From positions 42,851-100,912 of the forward strand of contig NZ_DIHC01000032.1 in NCBI RefSeq assembly GCF_002419965.1: 58,062 bases of DNA, read 5' to 3'. The position numbers were made by a program, and so were the translations under genes. Positions 1-7,797 of this stretch are shown piece by piece (within the stretch, counting starts at the first letter, position 1; each line of letters begins with the position of its first letter). The stretch comes from Pseudomonas sp. UBA5706 (GTDB lineage: Bacteria > Pseudomonadota > Gammaproteobacteria > Pseudomonadales > Pseudomonadaceae). The notes under the pieces were generated by a model. It made no database searches and was not told the origin of the DNA. It saw only the letters and a list, made by a program, of their open reading frames with translations.

Positions 1-6
1 AGCGGT

Positions 7-894
7 TCATTGGCCCTCCGCAATTACGCGTCCCTGCTCCTGCGCATGAACGAAGTTCACCACTTCATCCAGCACAGGCGCCAACCCGCGCATGGGTCGC
101 GAGAACGCTGCGACCAATGTTGCGTGTCCAGGTCTGGCGTAGTACAGCTCACGCACTGAAACCCCATGCTCGCGCAGGCGCTTGGCCATGCCACCCGTAT
201 TGCGCTGGGGATTGACCACATTGTCGTCCTTGGCAGCGATCAAGAGCGCTGGCGGCGATGCCGCGCTGACGTGGTTGATGGGCTGGGAATCAGACGGGGA
301 ATCCGGAAAGAAGAACACCGGTTTCACTTCCGGGTTTTCGACCGGCAGAAAATCGTAAGGCCCGGCCAGCCCGATCCAGCCGCTGAGCATCGAGGGCGTC
401 ATGCCCACTGCGGCCAGCCAATTCGAGTCCAGCGCCAGCATTGCGGCGTTATAGCCACCGGCGCTGTGCCCCATCACATACAACCGGTTTGGATCACCGC
501 CGTATTTGTGAATGTGTTCGCGGGTCCAGCCTACCGCCCGCGCACTGTCCTGGAGAAAACCTTGATAGTGCACCTGTGGATAAAGCCTGTAATCGGCCAG
601 CACAGCGACGATGCCACGGGACGCCAGCGCTTCGCCGACAAAGCTGTAATCGGTACGCGAACCCGTGTTCCAGCTGCCGCCATAAAAAAACACCACCACC
701 GGCGCATCCGCTGGTGCGTCGACCGGGGTGTACACATCCAGGAGGTTGCGTGGGTCGCTGCCATAGTTCAGATCCGCCGTTCTGGTGAATGTCCCACCCG
801 GCGTGAAGGCATCGAGTACCTTCAACGGCGAGCAACCCATCAACAGGCCCAGCAGCCCACCGGCAATCATTATTCGAAGGGCAATTCTGATCAT
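7..894 (-). CDS. Alpha/beta hydrolase lipoprotein (esterase/lipase-like)
   Basis: 295 residues. The N-terminus has a hydrophobic stretch ending in a lipobox (LLMGC, Cys21), so it is probably a lipoprotein exported and anchored to a membrane. The body shows the alpha/beta hydrolase fold of the BD-FAE/HSL-like esterases: an FYGGSW element equivalent to the HGG oxyanion loop, then the nucleophile elbow GHSAGG (Ser near residue 144), a DDN segment supplying the likely acid, and GHATL with the likely catalytic His. The substrate cannot be told from sequence; a carboxylester hydrolase is the best guess. It is on the minus strand with the VgrG-like gene upstream, separated by about 100 bp. The stop codon is inside the window, so the gene is complete. 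Confidence 0.85.
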   Translation of the reverse strand: MIRIALRIMIAGGLLGLLMGCSPLKVLDAFTPGGTFTRTADLNYGSDPRNLLDVYTPVDAPADAPVVVFFYGGSWNTGSRTDYSFVGEALASRGIVAVLADYRLYPQVHYQGFLQDSARAVGWTREHIHKYGGDPNRLYVMGHSAGGYNAAMLALDSNWLAAVGMTPSMLSGWIGLAGPYDFLPVENPEVKPVFFFPDSPSDSQPINHVSAASPPALLIAAKDDNVVNPQRNTGGMAKRLREHGVSVRELYYARPGHATLVAAFSRPMRGLAPVLDEVVNFVHAQEQGRVIAEGQ

Positions 895-998
895 GGTCGC
901 TCGTCAGGGCAGTTGATAGTGCTTGGTGGGTAACCTTGCTGTCGCAGGGTCGTCCAGGCTTAGGACTGCGGGCCATCCCTCGAATTCAGGTTGTTTCT

Positions 999-2174
999 TC
1001 AAACGCTCTTGTTTTCAGCCTCGGCGATGGACGTCAGCATGATTCTCAAGCCGCTGAGCGAAATGCTTTTCGAGTCGATGGTCACCTGACTGGTCCCGAC
1101 CCGGAAATGCATCTCGTCGTGCCCGGCCATGCGCACGATCATTTGGTCATCGATCGAGAACTGCTGCGATTCGTCCAGAAACAGCGCCTTGTCGATGCGC
1201 GTGGTGATGATGCGGCGGGAAAGGGCCGAGGGGTCAGGTTGCGCGCGCGGATTGATGTCCGGGTCCCACAGCCGATCGCTGATGTACGGCATGCCAGGGT
1301 CACCATCACGAAAATCCACCACCACTTCCATTCCCCCCCACCAGGCCTGCTCCCGCTCTTGGAGCTCCGGGTCGACGGGAATCCAGCAGTCGTTGAAACG
1401 CGCACCATCGCCCTGATTGCTCCATTCGAAACGCACCTTGATCCGGCCTCGTGCGTCCTGTTTGGCTGGCTCGAACAGGCCGCCCACGACACACGCACGC
1501 TGCATGCTCATTCTGGGGGCCAGGGGCTGTATCGACGCCTTGAGTCTGGACAAGGGCGCGTCTTCCTCGGGTTGCTCGACAACGACATCGGTTGGCAGCT
1601 CATCGGTAAAAACCACGATGTGGCGGGTTCGCGTATGCAGGAAGTAATAGTGCATGCCCTCCTCCTTGCACAAACGCTCCACCAGTTGCAGATCGCTCTC
1701 GCAGTATTGCGCGCAGTACTCCCGCCGCGCGCAGGGCTGCCTGCGGTGCCAGGAGAACGCGCTGTCGTCAATGCCGTGCTCGCTCAGTACCTGGGTGATG
1801 ATGCGCTCGGCGCTCATCCCCTGAAAGATGCGCTGGTTGTGGCGATAGCCCATCAACCCGAGCCGGGGGCCGAGAGTTACCTGGTAACGCAGCGGTGTAC
1901 TCTGCGACAGATTGCTGGTGACGGGCTCGGTGGTACTGCGCACGATGCTCTGGATATGCCCGTTAATACCGGAATTGGAGCCCCTTACATACAGATAACA
2001 GGCGCTGAACAACAACTCATGAGCATCCAGGGCTCCGGCCGGGCTGAGGATTTCGAGCTGGAAGGTGTAGGGGCGATCGGCGGCTTCGCTTCCCTTGCAG
2101 GTCAGCACTTCGAATGAGCGTTTGGGGCGGTTGATGTCCAGACGCAGGTGCAGCGCGTTGTCGAACGGGTGCAT
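999..2174 (-). CDS. Short VgrG-like (type VI secretion tip) protein
   Basis: 391 residues. The N-terminal two thirds match the gp27-like part of VgrG spike proteins: the opening on extended loops with LHLRLDIN, SFEVLTCKG, a YQVTLGPRLG segment, then FQGMSAERIITQVLSEHGI and the cysteine/aromatic stretch ending in CKEEGMHYYF. A gp5-like OB fold follows (RGRIKVRFEW ... WWGGMEVVVDFRDGDP). After it comes only a short beta-rich tail instead of the long needle and C-terminal extension of usual VgrGs, which are about 600 residues or more. No hcp, tss, PAAR or effector-immunity genes are nearby, so this is an orphan. It could be a functional minimal spike, a carrier with a lost toxin domain, or a decaying copy. 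The family call is secure; a working role is not. Confidence 0.8.
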   Translation of the reverse strand: MHPFDNALHLRLDINRPKRSFEVLTCKGSEAADRPYTFQLEILSPAGALDAHELLFSACYLYVRGSNSGINGHIQSIVRSTTEPVTSNLSQSTPLRYQVTLGPRLGLMGYRHNQRIFQGMSAERIITQVLSEHGIDDSAFSWHRRQPCARREYCAQYCESDLQLVERLCKEEGMHYYFLHTRTRHIVVFTDELPTDVVVEQPEEDAPLSRLKASIQPLAPRMSMQRACVVGGLFEPAKQDARGRIKVRFEWSNQGDGARFNDCWIPVDPELQEREQAWWGGMEVVVDFRDGDPGMPYISDRLWDPDINPRAQPDPSALSRRIITTRIDKALFLDESQQFSIDDQMIVRMAGHDEMHFRVGTSQVTIDSKSISLSGLRIMLTSIAEAENKSV

Positions 2175-2388
2175 GGCGGGGGAAGTCCTCGGCGGCAGTG
2201 TCAGGCGGCCGGGGATTCTGTAACAGAAGATGCGTGAAGTAGAGGGGGTAAACGCAGAACAGGAAAGGGCCTACAGCAGTGGATTGAAGCCTGTCAAAAA
2301 TCTGTAGGAGCCGAGATATTCGCGCCTGTGCAGAACGTCACCCCAGGCATTCACTGGATCTTCACCTGCTGTGGCGGCCCGGCTCACC

Positions 2389-2418
2389 GGCGGTGGCGAT
2401 TTAAAAATCGTCACCGCC
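2389..2418 (-). terminator. Inverted repeat downstream of speA
   Basis: A near-perfect 14-bp inverted repeat (arms GGCGGTGGCGATTT and AAATCGTCACCGCC, one G-T wobble) lies about 30 bp past the speA stop on the minus strand. It has no clear T-run after the stem, so termination is likely but not certain. Confidence 0.5.
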
Positions 2419-2449
2419 AGCAAGCAGCGCGGCTAAAGGTAGGCGCTGG

Positions 2450-4363
2450 TCACGATGACAGGTAAGACGAGCGCGTCAGGCCCAGGCGTAGCGCATCCAG
2501 GTACTGGGTGCGTTCCCGCGGGCTGATGCGAGCGCTGGCGACCTTGTCGCGGTAATGGGTCATCAGTTCCTCCGGCGACAGGTGCACGTAGCGCAGCATG
2601 TCTTCGATGGTGTCGTGGGTTTCGATGCCGGCCGAATAGGCGCTGCCGTCCTGATTCTGGTAGATGTTCACCGAGTCGGTATCACCGAACAGGTTGTGCA
2701 TGTCACCCAGGATCTCCTGATACGCACCGACCAGGAACACGCCGAGCAGATAATCCTCGCCGTCGTTAAGCGCGTGGACCGGCAGGCTGGTTTCGATGCT
2801 CTGCTCGTCGACGTACTGGTTGATCTTGCCGTCGGAGTCACAGGTCAGGTCTTGCAACACGGCACGACGCAGCGGTTCTTCGTCCAGACGATGCAGCGGG
2901 ATGATCGGCAGCACCTGATCGATCGCCCAGGTGTCCGGCAAGCTCTGGAACACCGAGAAGTTGCAGATGTACTTGTCGGCCAGCTTGTCGTTGAGTTCGT
3001 CCAGCACCTGGCGGTGGGAACGCTGGCGCGCCTTGAGCGAGTTGTGCAGGCGACGGCAGACCGCAAAGTAGCACTGCTCACCCAGGGCCTTTTGCGCGAG
3101 GGTGATCTTGCCATCCGAATACTGAGTGGCGATGTCACTCATGTAATGGGTCGCACGCCAATAGGTCTCGGTGACCATCTCGATGTCGGTCGGGCCGAGC
3201 AGGTCGATCAGCCACTGCAGGGTTTCCGGCAGGCTTTCCTTGTCCTCGATAACCGGCACTTCGTCATTATGACGCTCGACGTCGGTGACCTGAATCACCA
3301 GCATCGCGTGGTGCGCGGTCAGCGAGCGGCCGCTTTCCGAAAAGATATGCGGATGCGGCAGACCTTGCGCGTCGCAGAACTCCTTGAGCATGCCGACCAC
3401 GACACCGGCGTAATCGTCCATGTCGTAGTTGATGGAACTGGCATTGCGGGAATGGGTACCGTCGTAGTCGACGCCCAGACCACCACCGACGTCGATGTGG
3501 TCCACCGGCAGGCCAAGATTGCGCAGTTCACCGTAATAGCGGATCGCTTCCTTGAAACCGTGCTGGTAGTCGGCCAAGTTGGCGATTTGCGAGCCCATGT
3601 GGAAATGCAGCAGGCGGATGCCCTGATCCAGACCCGCTTTGGTGAAGCGCTCGACCACCGACAACAGCTGCGCGGCGGAGAGGCCGAATTTGGACTTTTC
3701 ACCACCGGTGTCGGCCCATTTGCTCGACGCCAGCGACGACAGGCGCACGCGCAGACCTACTTGCGGCGCAACCTTGAGCTCGGCAGCCTCCTGGATCACC
3801 AGTTCGACTTCGGATTCTTTCTCGATGACGATGAAGACGTTATGCCCTAGCTTCTGCCCCATCAGGGCCAGACGAATGAATTCGCGGTCCTTGTAACCGT
3901 TGCAGACGATGGTGCCGCCTTTCGGGGCCAGTGCCAGCACGGCCATCAGCTCGGGCTTGGAGCCAGCTTCCAGACCGATGGACACGTTCTGCGTAGCGAT
4001 GATGTTTTCCACCACCGCTTCCTGCTGGTTGACCTTGATCGGGTAAAGCGCGGTGTATTTGCTCTGGTATTCCAGACGCGCGATGTTCTCGTCGAACGCA
4101 CCGGTCAACTGACGCACGCGGTTTTGCAGGATATCGGGGAAACGCACCAGCAACGGCAGGGACAAGCCGCTCTTGCGCAGTTCATCTACCTGCTCGTATA
4201 GGTCAATGGGCGAGCTGCCAGGCCCATTGGGGCGAACTTCGACGCGGCCGGCTTCATTGATTGCGAAATAACCGGCCCCCCAATGGCGAATCCCATAGAC
4301 ACTGCGGCTGTCCGCCACGGTCCATTGGCTGCCATCGTCTTTGCGTGTGCGTCGTACGGACAT
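2450..4363 (-). CDS. speA: Biosynthetic arginine decarboxylase
   Basis: 637 residues, the usual length for the long biosynthetic arginine decarboxylase of fold type III. It makes agmatine from arginine, the first step of the putrescine branch that avoids ornithine. The PLP lysine is visible in YPIKVNQ (Lys110). The glycine-rich phosphate-binding element is DVGGGLGVDYDG, and the substrate/PLP C-terminal elements include the CDSDGKI segment with its active-site Cys. The start MSVRRTRKDD is typical of Pseudomonas SpeA. Downstream a hairpin at 2389-2418 probably ends the transcript; upstream a hairpin at about 4390-4412 separates it from the SUI1-like gene, so it is probably transcribed alone. 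Confidence 0.97.
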   Translation of the reverse strand: MSVRRTRKDDGSQWTVADSRSVYGIRHWGAGYFAINEAGRVEVRPNGPGSSPIDLYEQVDELRKSGLSLPLLVRFPDILQNRVRQLTGAFDENIARLEYQSKYTALYPIKVNQQEAVVENIIATQNVSIGLEAGSKPELMAVLALAPKGGTIVCNGYKDREFIRLALMGQKLGHNVFIVIEKESEVELVIQEAAELKVAPQVGLRVRLSSLASSKWADTGGEKSKFGLSAAQLLSVVERFTKAGLDQGIRLLHFHMGSQIANLADYQHGFKEAIRYYGELRNLGLPVDHIDVGGGLGVDYDGTHSRNASSINYDMDDYAGVVVGMLKEFCDAQGLPHPHIFSESGRSLTAHHAMLVIQVTDVERHNDEVPVIEDKESLPETLQWLIDLLGPTDIEMVTETYWRATHYMSDIATQYSDGKITLAQKALGEQCYFAVCRRLHNSLKARQRSHRQVLDELNDKLADKYICNFSVFQSLPDTWAIDQVLPIIPLHRLDEEPLRRAVLQDLTCDSDGKINQYVDEQSIETSLPVHALNDGEDYLLGVFLVGAYQEILGDMHNLFGDTDSVNIYQNQDGSAYSAGIETHDTIEDMLRYVHLSPEELMTHYRDKVASARISPRERTQYLDALRLGLTRSSYLSS

Positions 4364-4390
4364 TGAAGTCCCCTATATAGAAGTCATAAA

Positions 4391-4412
4391 GCCCCAGCCT
4401 GACCGGCTGGGC
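4391..4412 (-). terminator. Hairpin between the SUI1-like gene and speA
   Basis: Inverted repeat CCCAGCC / GGCTGGG with a short loop, followed on the minus strand by a weak T-rich stretch (GGCTTTATG). It lies 3' of the SUI1-like gene and 5' of speA, and could be a terminator for the former. Confidence 0.5.
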
Positions 4413-4543
4413 GCAGTGTAGAGAGTGGAAGTGACGGTTTGGCGCCAGCCCGCATGGGCAGTAGACCCATGAGACGGAGCAGAGTTTGCTTCGATAATCA
4501 GCTGCCTGACCGAGGGGAAGCCAATGCTGGCTTGACGCACGAA

Positions 4544-4915
4544 TCAGCCGCCGGACTTTTTCGCCTTGAAACCCTGCTTGACCAGTTCCGCCAGCAGCGT
4601 TTGGACATGATCGCCCTGAATCTCGATCACGCCATCCTTGAGCGCACCGCCGGTGCCGCAACGTCGCTTGAGCGTAGTCGCCAGCGCCTTGAGTGCATCT
4701 TCAGGCAGAGGCACGCCGCTGATGGTCGTTACTGTCTTTCCGCCGCGGCCTTTGCTTTCGCGGCGCACACGGGCAATGCCATCGCCTTCGGGGATAACCG
4801 ATTTGTTGCAGATACAGGCATCGACGGGCTGACGGCAATCGGGACAATGCCGTCCAGCGTCGGTCGAAAACACCAAGCCACCGAGGGCAGCGAAGGATGC
4901 GGCTTTTTTGGCCAC
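4544..4915 (-). CDS. SUI1-family translation factor (YciH-like)
   Basis: 123 residues from a GTG start (VAKKAASFAALGG), preceded by AAGAGAGGA about six bases upstream; the longer reading frame upstream of this has no family resemblance. The N-terminal part carries a CPDCRQPVDACIC cysteine cluster, and the C-terminal half is the eIF1/SUI1 fold (VRRESKGRGGKTVTTI ... LKRRCGTGGALKDGVIEIQGDH). Bacterial relatives such as E. coli YciH have been linked to translation initiation fidelity and stress, without a settled core function. It is transcribed toward speA and lies downstream of the Nudix gene, from which a strong hairpin separates it. Confidence 0.92.
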   Translation of the reverse strand: MAKKAASFAALGGLVFSTDAGRHCPDCRQPVDACICNKSVIPEGDGIARVRRESKGRGGKTVTTISGVPLPEDALKALATTLKRRCGTGGALKDGVIEIQGDHVQTLLAELVKQGFKAKKSGG

Positions 4916-4990
4916 CGGCAATCCTCTCTTGAGGACCAAAGTCTGGTCGACGGGTGCCGACCGCGAAGCCCCACTCAGGCAGGGGCAGCG

Positions 4991-5021
4991 CAAACCGGAC
5001 CGTAAAGACGGTCCGGCTTTG
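4991..5021 (-). terminator. Rho-independent-type hairpin after the Nudix gene
   Basis: A perfect 9-bp stem (CCGGACCGT, loop AAAG, ACGGTCCGG at 4995-5016) lies between the Nudix stop and the SUI1-like start. On the minus strand it is followed by only a short T-run (TTTG), and on the plus strand by CTTTGAAAA. It is the likely end of the DUF2333-Nudix transcript. Confidence 0.65.
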
Positions 5022-5079
5022 AAAAGTCGCGCAGTGTAACGGCAAAAAGAGCGAATGCTAAGTGCCAATACGCGCCAAT

Positions 5080-5625
5080 TTACGGAACATTTGCGACATC
5101 GCCCAAATAGCGCTTCAAGGCGGCCAAAGAGTCCGGGCAATAGGGCTTCTCGGCGGCATCGAGCAGGACCTTTTCGATGCCGAGAAAATGCGCTTCCAGC
5201 ACCTCTTCAGGCTGCAGCTTCAGCGGCCCGTCCCAGACCGCGGAAAACACCGCACACCACAACCGGTTACCGGGCTGATCGAAGAAAAAACGCTCATGGG
5301 CCGTGAGTTCGACACCCGCCACGCCCAACTCCTCGGCAAGCTCGCGTGCGGCTGATTCGCTGTAGCTCTCGTCGGCCTGGACCATACCGCCCGCCGCGAC
5401 ATCCCAGAAACCGGGGTAGATCGCCTTGCTCAGCGTCCGGCGGTGCACGCAAAGCTCACCTGCGGTATTGAACAGCAAAATGTAAGTGCCGCGCCCGATC
5501 AGCCCACGCTCGCGAAGTTCGGCCCTGGGCAGGGCGCCCAGCGGCTGATCCTGACGGTCCACCCAGGCGATGAGCTCGGCGTCGGAAGCCGCGCGGTGCG
5601 CGGCTTCATGTTCGGACACGGACAC
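5080..5625 (-). CDS. Nudix hydrolase (YfcD-like)
   Basis: 181 residues. The complete Nudix box G-x5-E-x7-RE-x2-EE-x-G is visible from Gly80 (E86, R94-E95, E98-E99, G101), so it should hydrolyse a nucleoside-diphosphate-linked substrate with a divalent metal. The N-terminal part (IAWVDRQDQPLG ... ELRERGLIGRGTYILLFN) is the arrangement seen in the IPP-isomerase-like subgroup that includes E. coli YfcD. The actual substrate is unknown. It starts three bases after the DUF2333 stop on the same strand, so the two are almost certainly cotranscribed. Confidence 0.93.
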   Translation of the reverse strand: MSVSEHEAAHRAASDAELIAWVDRQDQPLGALPRAELRERGLIGRGTYILLFNTAGELCVHRRTLSKAIYPGFWDVAAGGMVQADESYSESAARELAEELGVAGVELTAHERFFFDQPGNRLWCAVFSAVWDGPLKLQPEEVLEAHFLGIEKVLLDAAEKPYCPDSLAALKRYLGDVANVP

Positions 5626-5628
5626 CGG

Positions 5629-6723
5629 TCAGCCCTGAGACAACAACTGACGCAGATCGATGACCGCTGCGTTGGCGCGCGACAGGTAGTTGGCCATGAC
5701 CAGAGAGTGGTTGGCAAAGATCCCGAACGGGCTGCCATTGAGAATCACCGGGCTCCACATCGGCTCCTGGGACGCCTCAAGCTCGCGGATAATCTGACGC
5801 ACGCTCACTGTGGCGTTTTTCTTGGCCAGCACATCAGCGAAGTCGACTTCGATGGCGCGCAGCAGATGGGACAGCGCCCAGGCTTGACCGCGTGCTTCGT
5901 AGAACACGTTGTCAATCTGCATCCACGGGGTTTCAACGATTTCTTCATCAACCTGCGGCACTTCGCCCGGCTTGACGGTCACGGTGGACTGCGCTTCGGT
6001 TTTCAACGTGCTGTTAAGCTTGACCCGGCCGACGCTGGCCGACAGGCGCTGGGACAGCGAGCCCAGTCGGGTGCCCACGTCACCCAGCCAGTTGTTCAGG
6101 TTGTCGGCGCGGGTGTAGAACAACGCGCCCTTCTGGTTCGGATCCGACAAGCGCGCTTCGTAACGGCTCAGCGCAGCGATGCCCTCGCGGTACTGCGATT
6201 CACTGGAAGGCAGCACCCAACTCTTGTTGTCGAAGTTGAAGAGCGGCTCGGCACGGGCCAGGTCGCCGTCTTCGGCCGATTGGGATTGCGAGCGAGCAAA
6301 ATCCTTGCGCAGTGCACGGCTCAGATCACGCACCTGAACCAGCACGCCGTATTCCCAGCTCGGCATGTTGTCCAGCCACAAACCAGGGGGAAAACGGTCG
6401 TTAGAGATATAACCGCCGGGCTTATCGAGCAGGGTCGAGGCTACGGTCTTTAGGGTTTCGACGGTGGTGTAGCCGATCACTATCTGCTTGCCTTCGCGCT
6501 CGGCCGCGGCCTGCGCCTGTTGCTGGACCGGAAACAGAGGGGGCTCATTGCTCCACCAGATGCCAAGCACCACGGTGACAACCAGATAGATGCCGACCAC
6601 TGCAGCCAGAGCACGACTGAACAGCAGGCCGCGCCAATATCCGCGAGGCGCCTTGCCTGCGGGCCTCTCCCCTACACGCTCATCCGCGCCCGCAGTGCTC
6701 GAACGCTTCTTCCAATCCAGCAT
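5629..6723 (-). CDS. DUF2333 family membrane-anchored protein
   Basis: 364 residues. A charged N-terminus is followed by one transmembrane helix (about residues 34-56, LFSRALAAVVGIYLVVTVVL) and then a long soluble, mostly helical, probably periplasmic domain with typical DUF2333 segments (VIGYTTVETLKTVASTLLDK, GGYISNDRFPPGLWLDNMPS, WEYGVLVQVRDLSRALRKDF). Members occur across gammaproteobacteria and have no established function. It precedes the Nudix gene by three bases. It marks the right end of the conserved block before the accessory region begins. Confidence 0.9.
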   Translation of the reverse strand: MLDWKKRSSTAGADERVGERPAGKAPRGYWRGLLFSRALAAVVGIYLVVTVVLGIWWSNEPPLFPVQQQAQAAAEREGKQIVIGYTTVETLKTVASTLLDKPGGYISNDRFPPGLWLDNMPSWEYGVLVQVRDLSRALRKDFARSQSQSAEDGDLARAEPLFNFDNKSWVLPSSESQYREGIAALSRYEARLSDPNQKGALFYTRADNLNNWLGDVGTRLGSLSQRLSASVGRVKLNSTLKTEAQSTVTVKPGEVPQVDEEIVETPWMQIDNVFYEARGQAWALSHLLRAIEVDFADVLAKKNATVSVRQIIRELEASQEPMWSPVILNGSPFGIFANHSLVMANYLSRANAAVIDLRQLLSQG

Positions 6724-7048
6724 GGCCTTGTCCTTTCAATCACGGAATTCAGTGCTTCTGACCGCAACCTTACAGCAAGGTGCGTTTAGCAGGAATGCGA
6801 AGGATGTTTCTGCTACATGACCGACGAGTCGCCAGATGCGTAATGAACATGCACATCTGGAAAGCGCAGGCGAGACAGGGTTGTAAAAATCGATCACTGG
6901 CCTGATCCACTCATCGGCATGCCATCGGCGCTTCATAATGTCTGACTGTGCTTTTTAAGCTTGCAGCGTTTGGCAATCAGTCGATGTTGACTGCGGGCGC
7001 ACCGCTGGACCCACGGATGATTTAACCAAATGCATGGAGAAGATAATC
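6724..7048. other. 325-bp gap at the left edge of the accessory block
   Basis: No convincing gene. A 66-residue open frame on the minus strand (6736-6936) lacks a good ribosome site and family resemblance. The stretch becomes visibly more A+T-rich to the right. A CCACGGA at 7011-7017 resembles the downstream half of an hrp box, but no GGAACC-like half lies 15-16 bases before it. Confidence 0.6.
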
Positions 7049-7336
7049 ATGATGCCGGGCGGACTTAGTCACGAAAAACAGGAAGACAATAACGTCAGGA
7101 GTCTTGTCGACTCACTGAAAACCCAGATAGAAAGTACATTGGCCATCAAGCTTGGCACTGACGAGGTGATCGACTACAAAACCCAGGTGGTGGCCGGTTT
7201 AAATTATTACGTCAAAATCAAAGCTGATGGGGAGTACTGCCTTTTGAGGATTTTCAATCCACTGCCAGCCCAGGGATCGTCTTCACTCACTGATGCCAAG
7301 TCGATAAATGTCAACGATGAGATTGGCAGCTTCTGA
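7049..7336 (+). CDS. Stefin-type (type 1 cystatin) cysteine protease inhibitor
   Basis: 95 residues from the ATG at 7049; GGAGA at 7036-7040 is well placed for this start rather than for the ATG at 7034. All three papain-binding elements of animal stefins are present in order: the N-terminal trunk with Gly4-Gly5 (MMPGGLS), the first hairpin loop QVVAG (46-50, inside YKTQVVAGLNYYVKIK), and the second loop Leu-Pro (72-73, RIFNPLPAQ). The end NDEIGSF resembles the stefin A terminus. Length matches stefins (about 98). There is no signal peptide, as in stefins. It should inhibit C1 papain-like proteases. Lower G+C than the neighbours suggests transfer. The target could be host plant proteases or a bacterial enzyme; secretion is not shown. 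Confidence 0.88.
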   Translation: MMPGGLSHEKQEDNNVRSLVDSLKTQIESTLAIKLGTDEVIDYKTQVVAGLNYYVKIKADGEYCLLRIFNPLPAQGSSSLTDAKSINVNDEIGSF

Positions 7337-7387
7337 TTTCGCCCTGGCCGCTGCACCGTGTTCTTGTAACGCTCGCATTAATTCTCG

Positions 7388-7711
7388 ATGGTGCTGCTCT
7401 CTGCTCAGACCTTCTTCTCTCGACTGCCAACGACGCCCTTCGGGCAAAAGCGGGATGGGAACACCACCCACGACCCGATCCGCAAATGGCTGACCGATCA
7501 GGTGTTGCCCGCCCTGCGCGACCGCCATGTTCCTGCCTTTAATAACGCGCCCATCCCCGCGCTGCTCCAATCGCAACACAGCACCCTGAGCGTGATGCAT
7601 TGGCAGCACGAGCTGTGGATAGGTTTCAAAGACACGCCCTGCCTGATTCATACACGCAAACAGGAAACGGGCTGGTGGGGAAAAATCAGACGCGGGCTGC
7701 CAGGGCGTTAG
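7388..7711 (+). CDS. Unknown small ORF, possibly a gene remnant
   Basis: 107 residues, MVLLSAQTFF to the end IRRGLPGR. I do not recognise it. No good ribosome site precedes the ATG, and an in-frame stop (TAA at 7379-7381) lies just before it, so it may be the tail of a broken gene. The later part is rich in aromatic residues with a plausible beta pattern (LSVMHWQHELWIGF, then ETGWWGKI). It is basic, so it does not look like an acidic type III chaperone. It lies between the stefin and the hrp-box-preceded effector candidate. An antisense frame (7283-7651) is the competing reading and is no more convincing. Confidence 0.35.
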   Translation: MVLLSAQTFFSRLPTTPFGQKRDGNTTHDPIRKWLTDQVLPALRDRHVPAFNNAPIPALLQSQHSTLSVMHWQHELWIGFKDTPCLIHTRKQETGWWGKIRRGLPGR

Positions 7712-7739
7712 GCCTGCATTGCGCCAAGCCCAAAGGCGT

Positions 7740-7767
7740 GGAACCGATCAGGCAGTCCCGCCACTCA
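7740..7767 (+). promoter_or_regulatory. hrp box (HrpL-type ECF sigma promoter)
   Basis: GGAACC at 7740-7745, 15 intervening bases, then CCACTCA at 7761-7767. This is an exact match to the P. syringae consensus GGAACC-N15/16-CCACNNA. It lies 31 bases upstream of the ATG at 7798 and reads toward it. Such boxes drive type III secretion machinery and effector genes in this group. Confidence 0.9.
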
Positions 7768-7797
7768 GCTCCATGCATTTATAGGAGTTGCCACGTT

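Noticed and set aside
166..2117. Long plus-strand frames (166-933 and 936-2117) opposite the hydrolase and VgrG-like genes
   Set aside because: They mirror recognised minus-strand genes, have no family resemblance, and reflect high G+C in the third codon position.
6736..6936. 66-codon minus-strand ORF in the gap right of the DUF2333 gene
   Set aside because: No ribosome site, cysteine-rich random-looking composition, no family resemblance.
6989..7017. Possible hrp box before the stefin gene (CCACGGA at 7011-7017)
   Set aside because: Only the downstream half fits. The bases 15-16 positions earlier (ACTGCG/GACTGC) do not resemble GGAACC.
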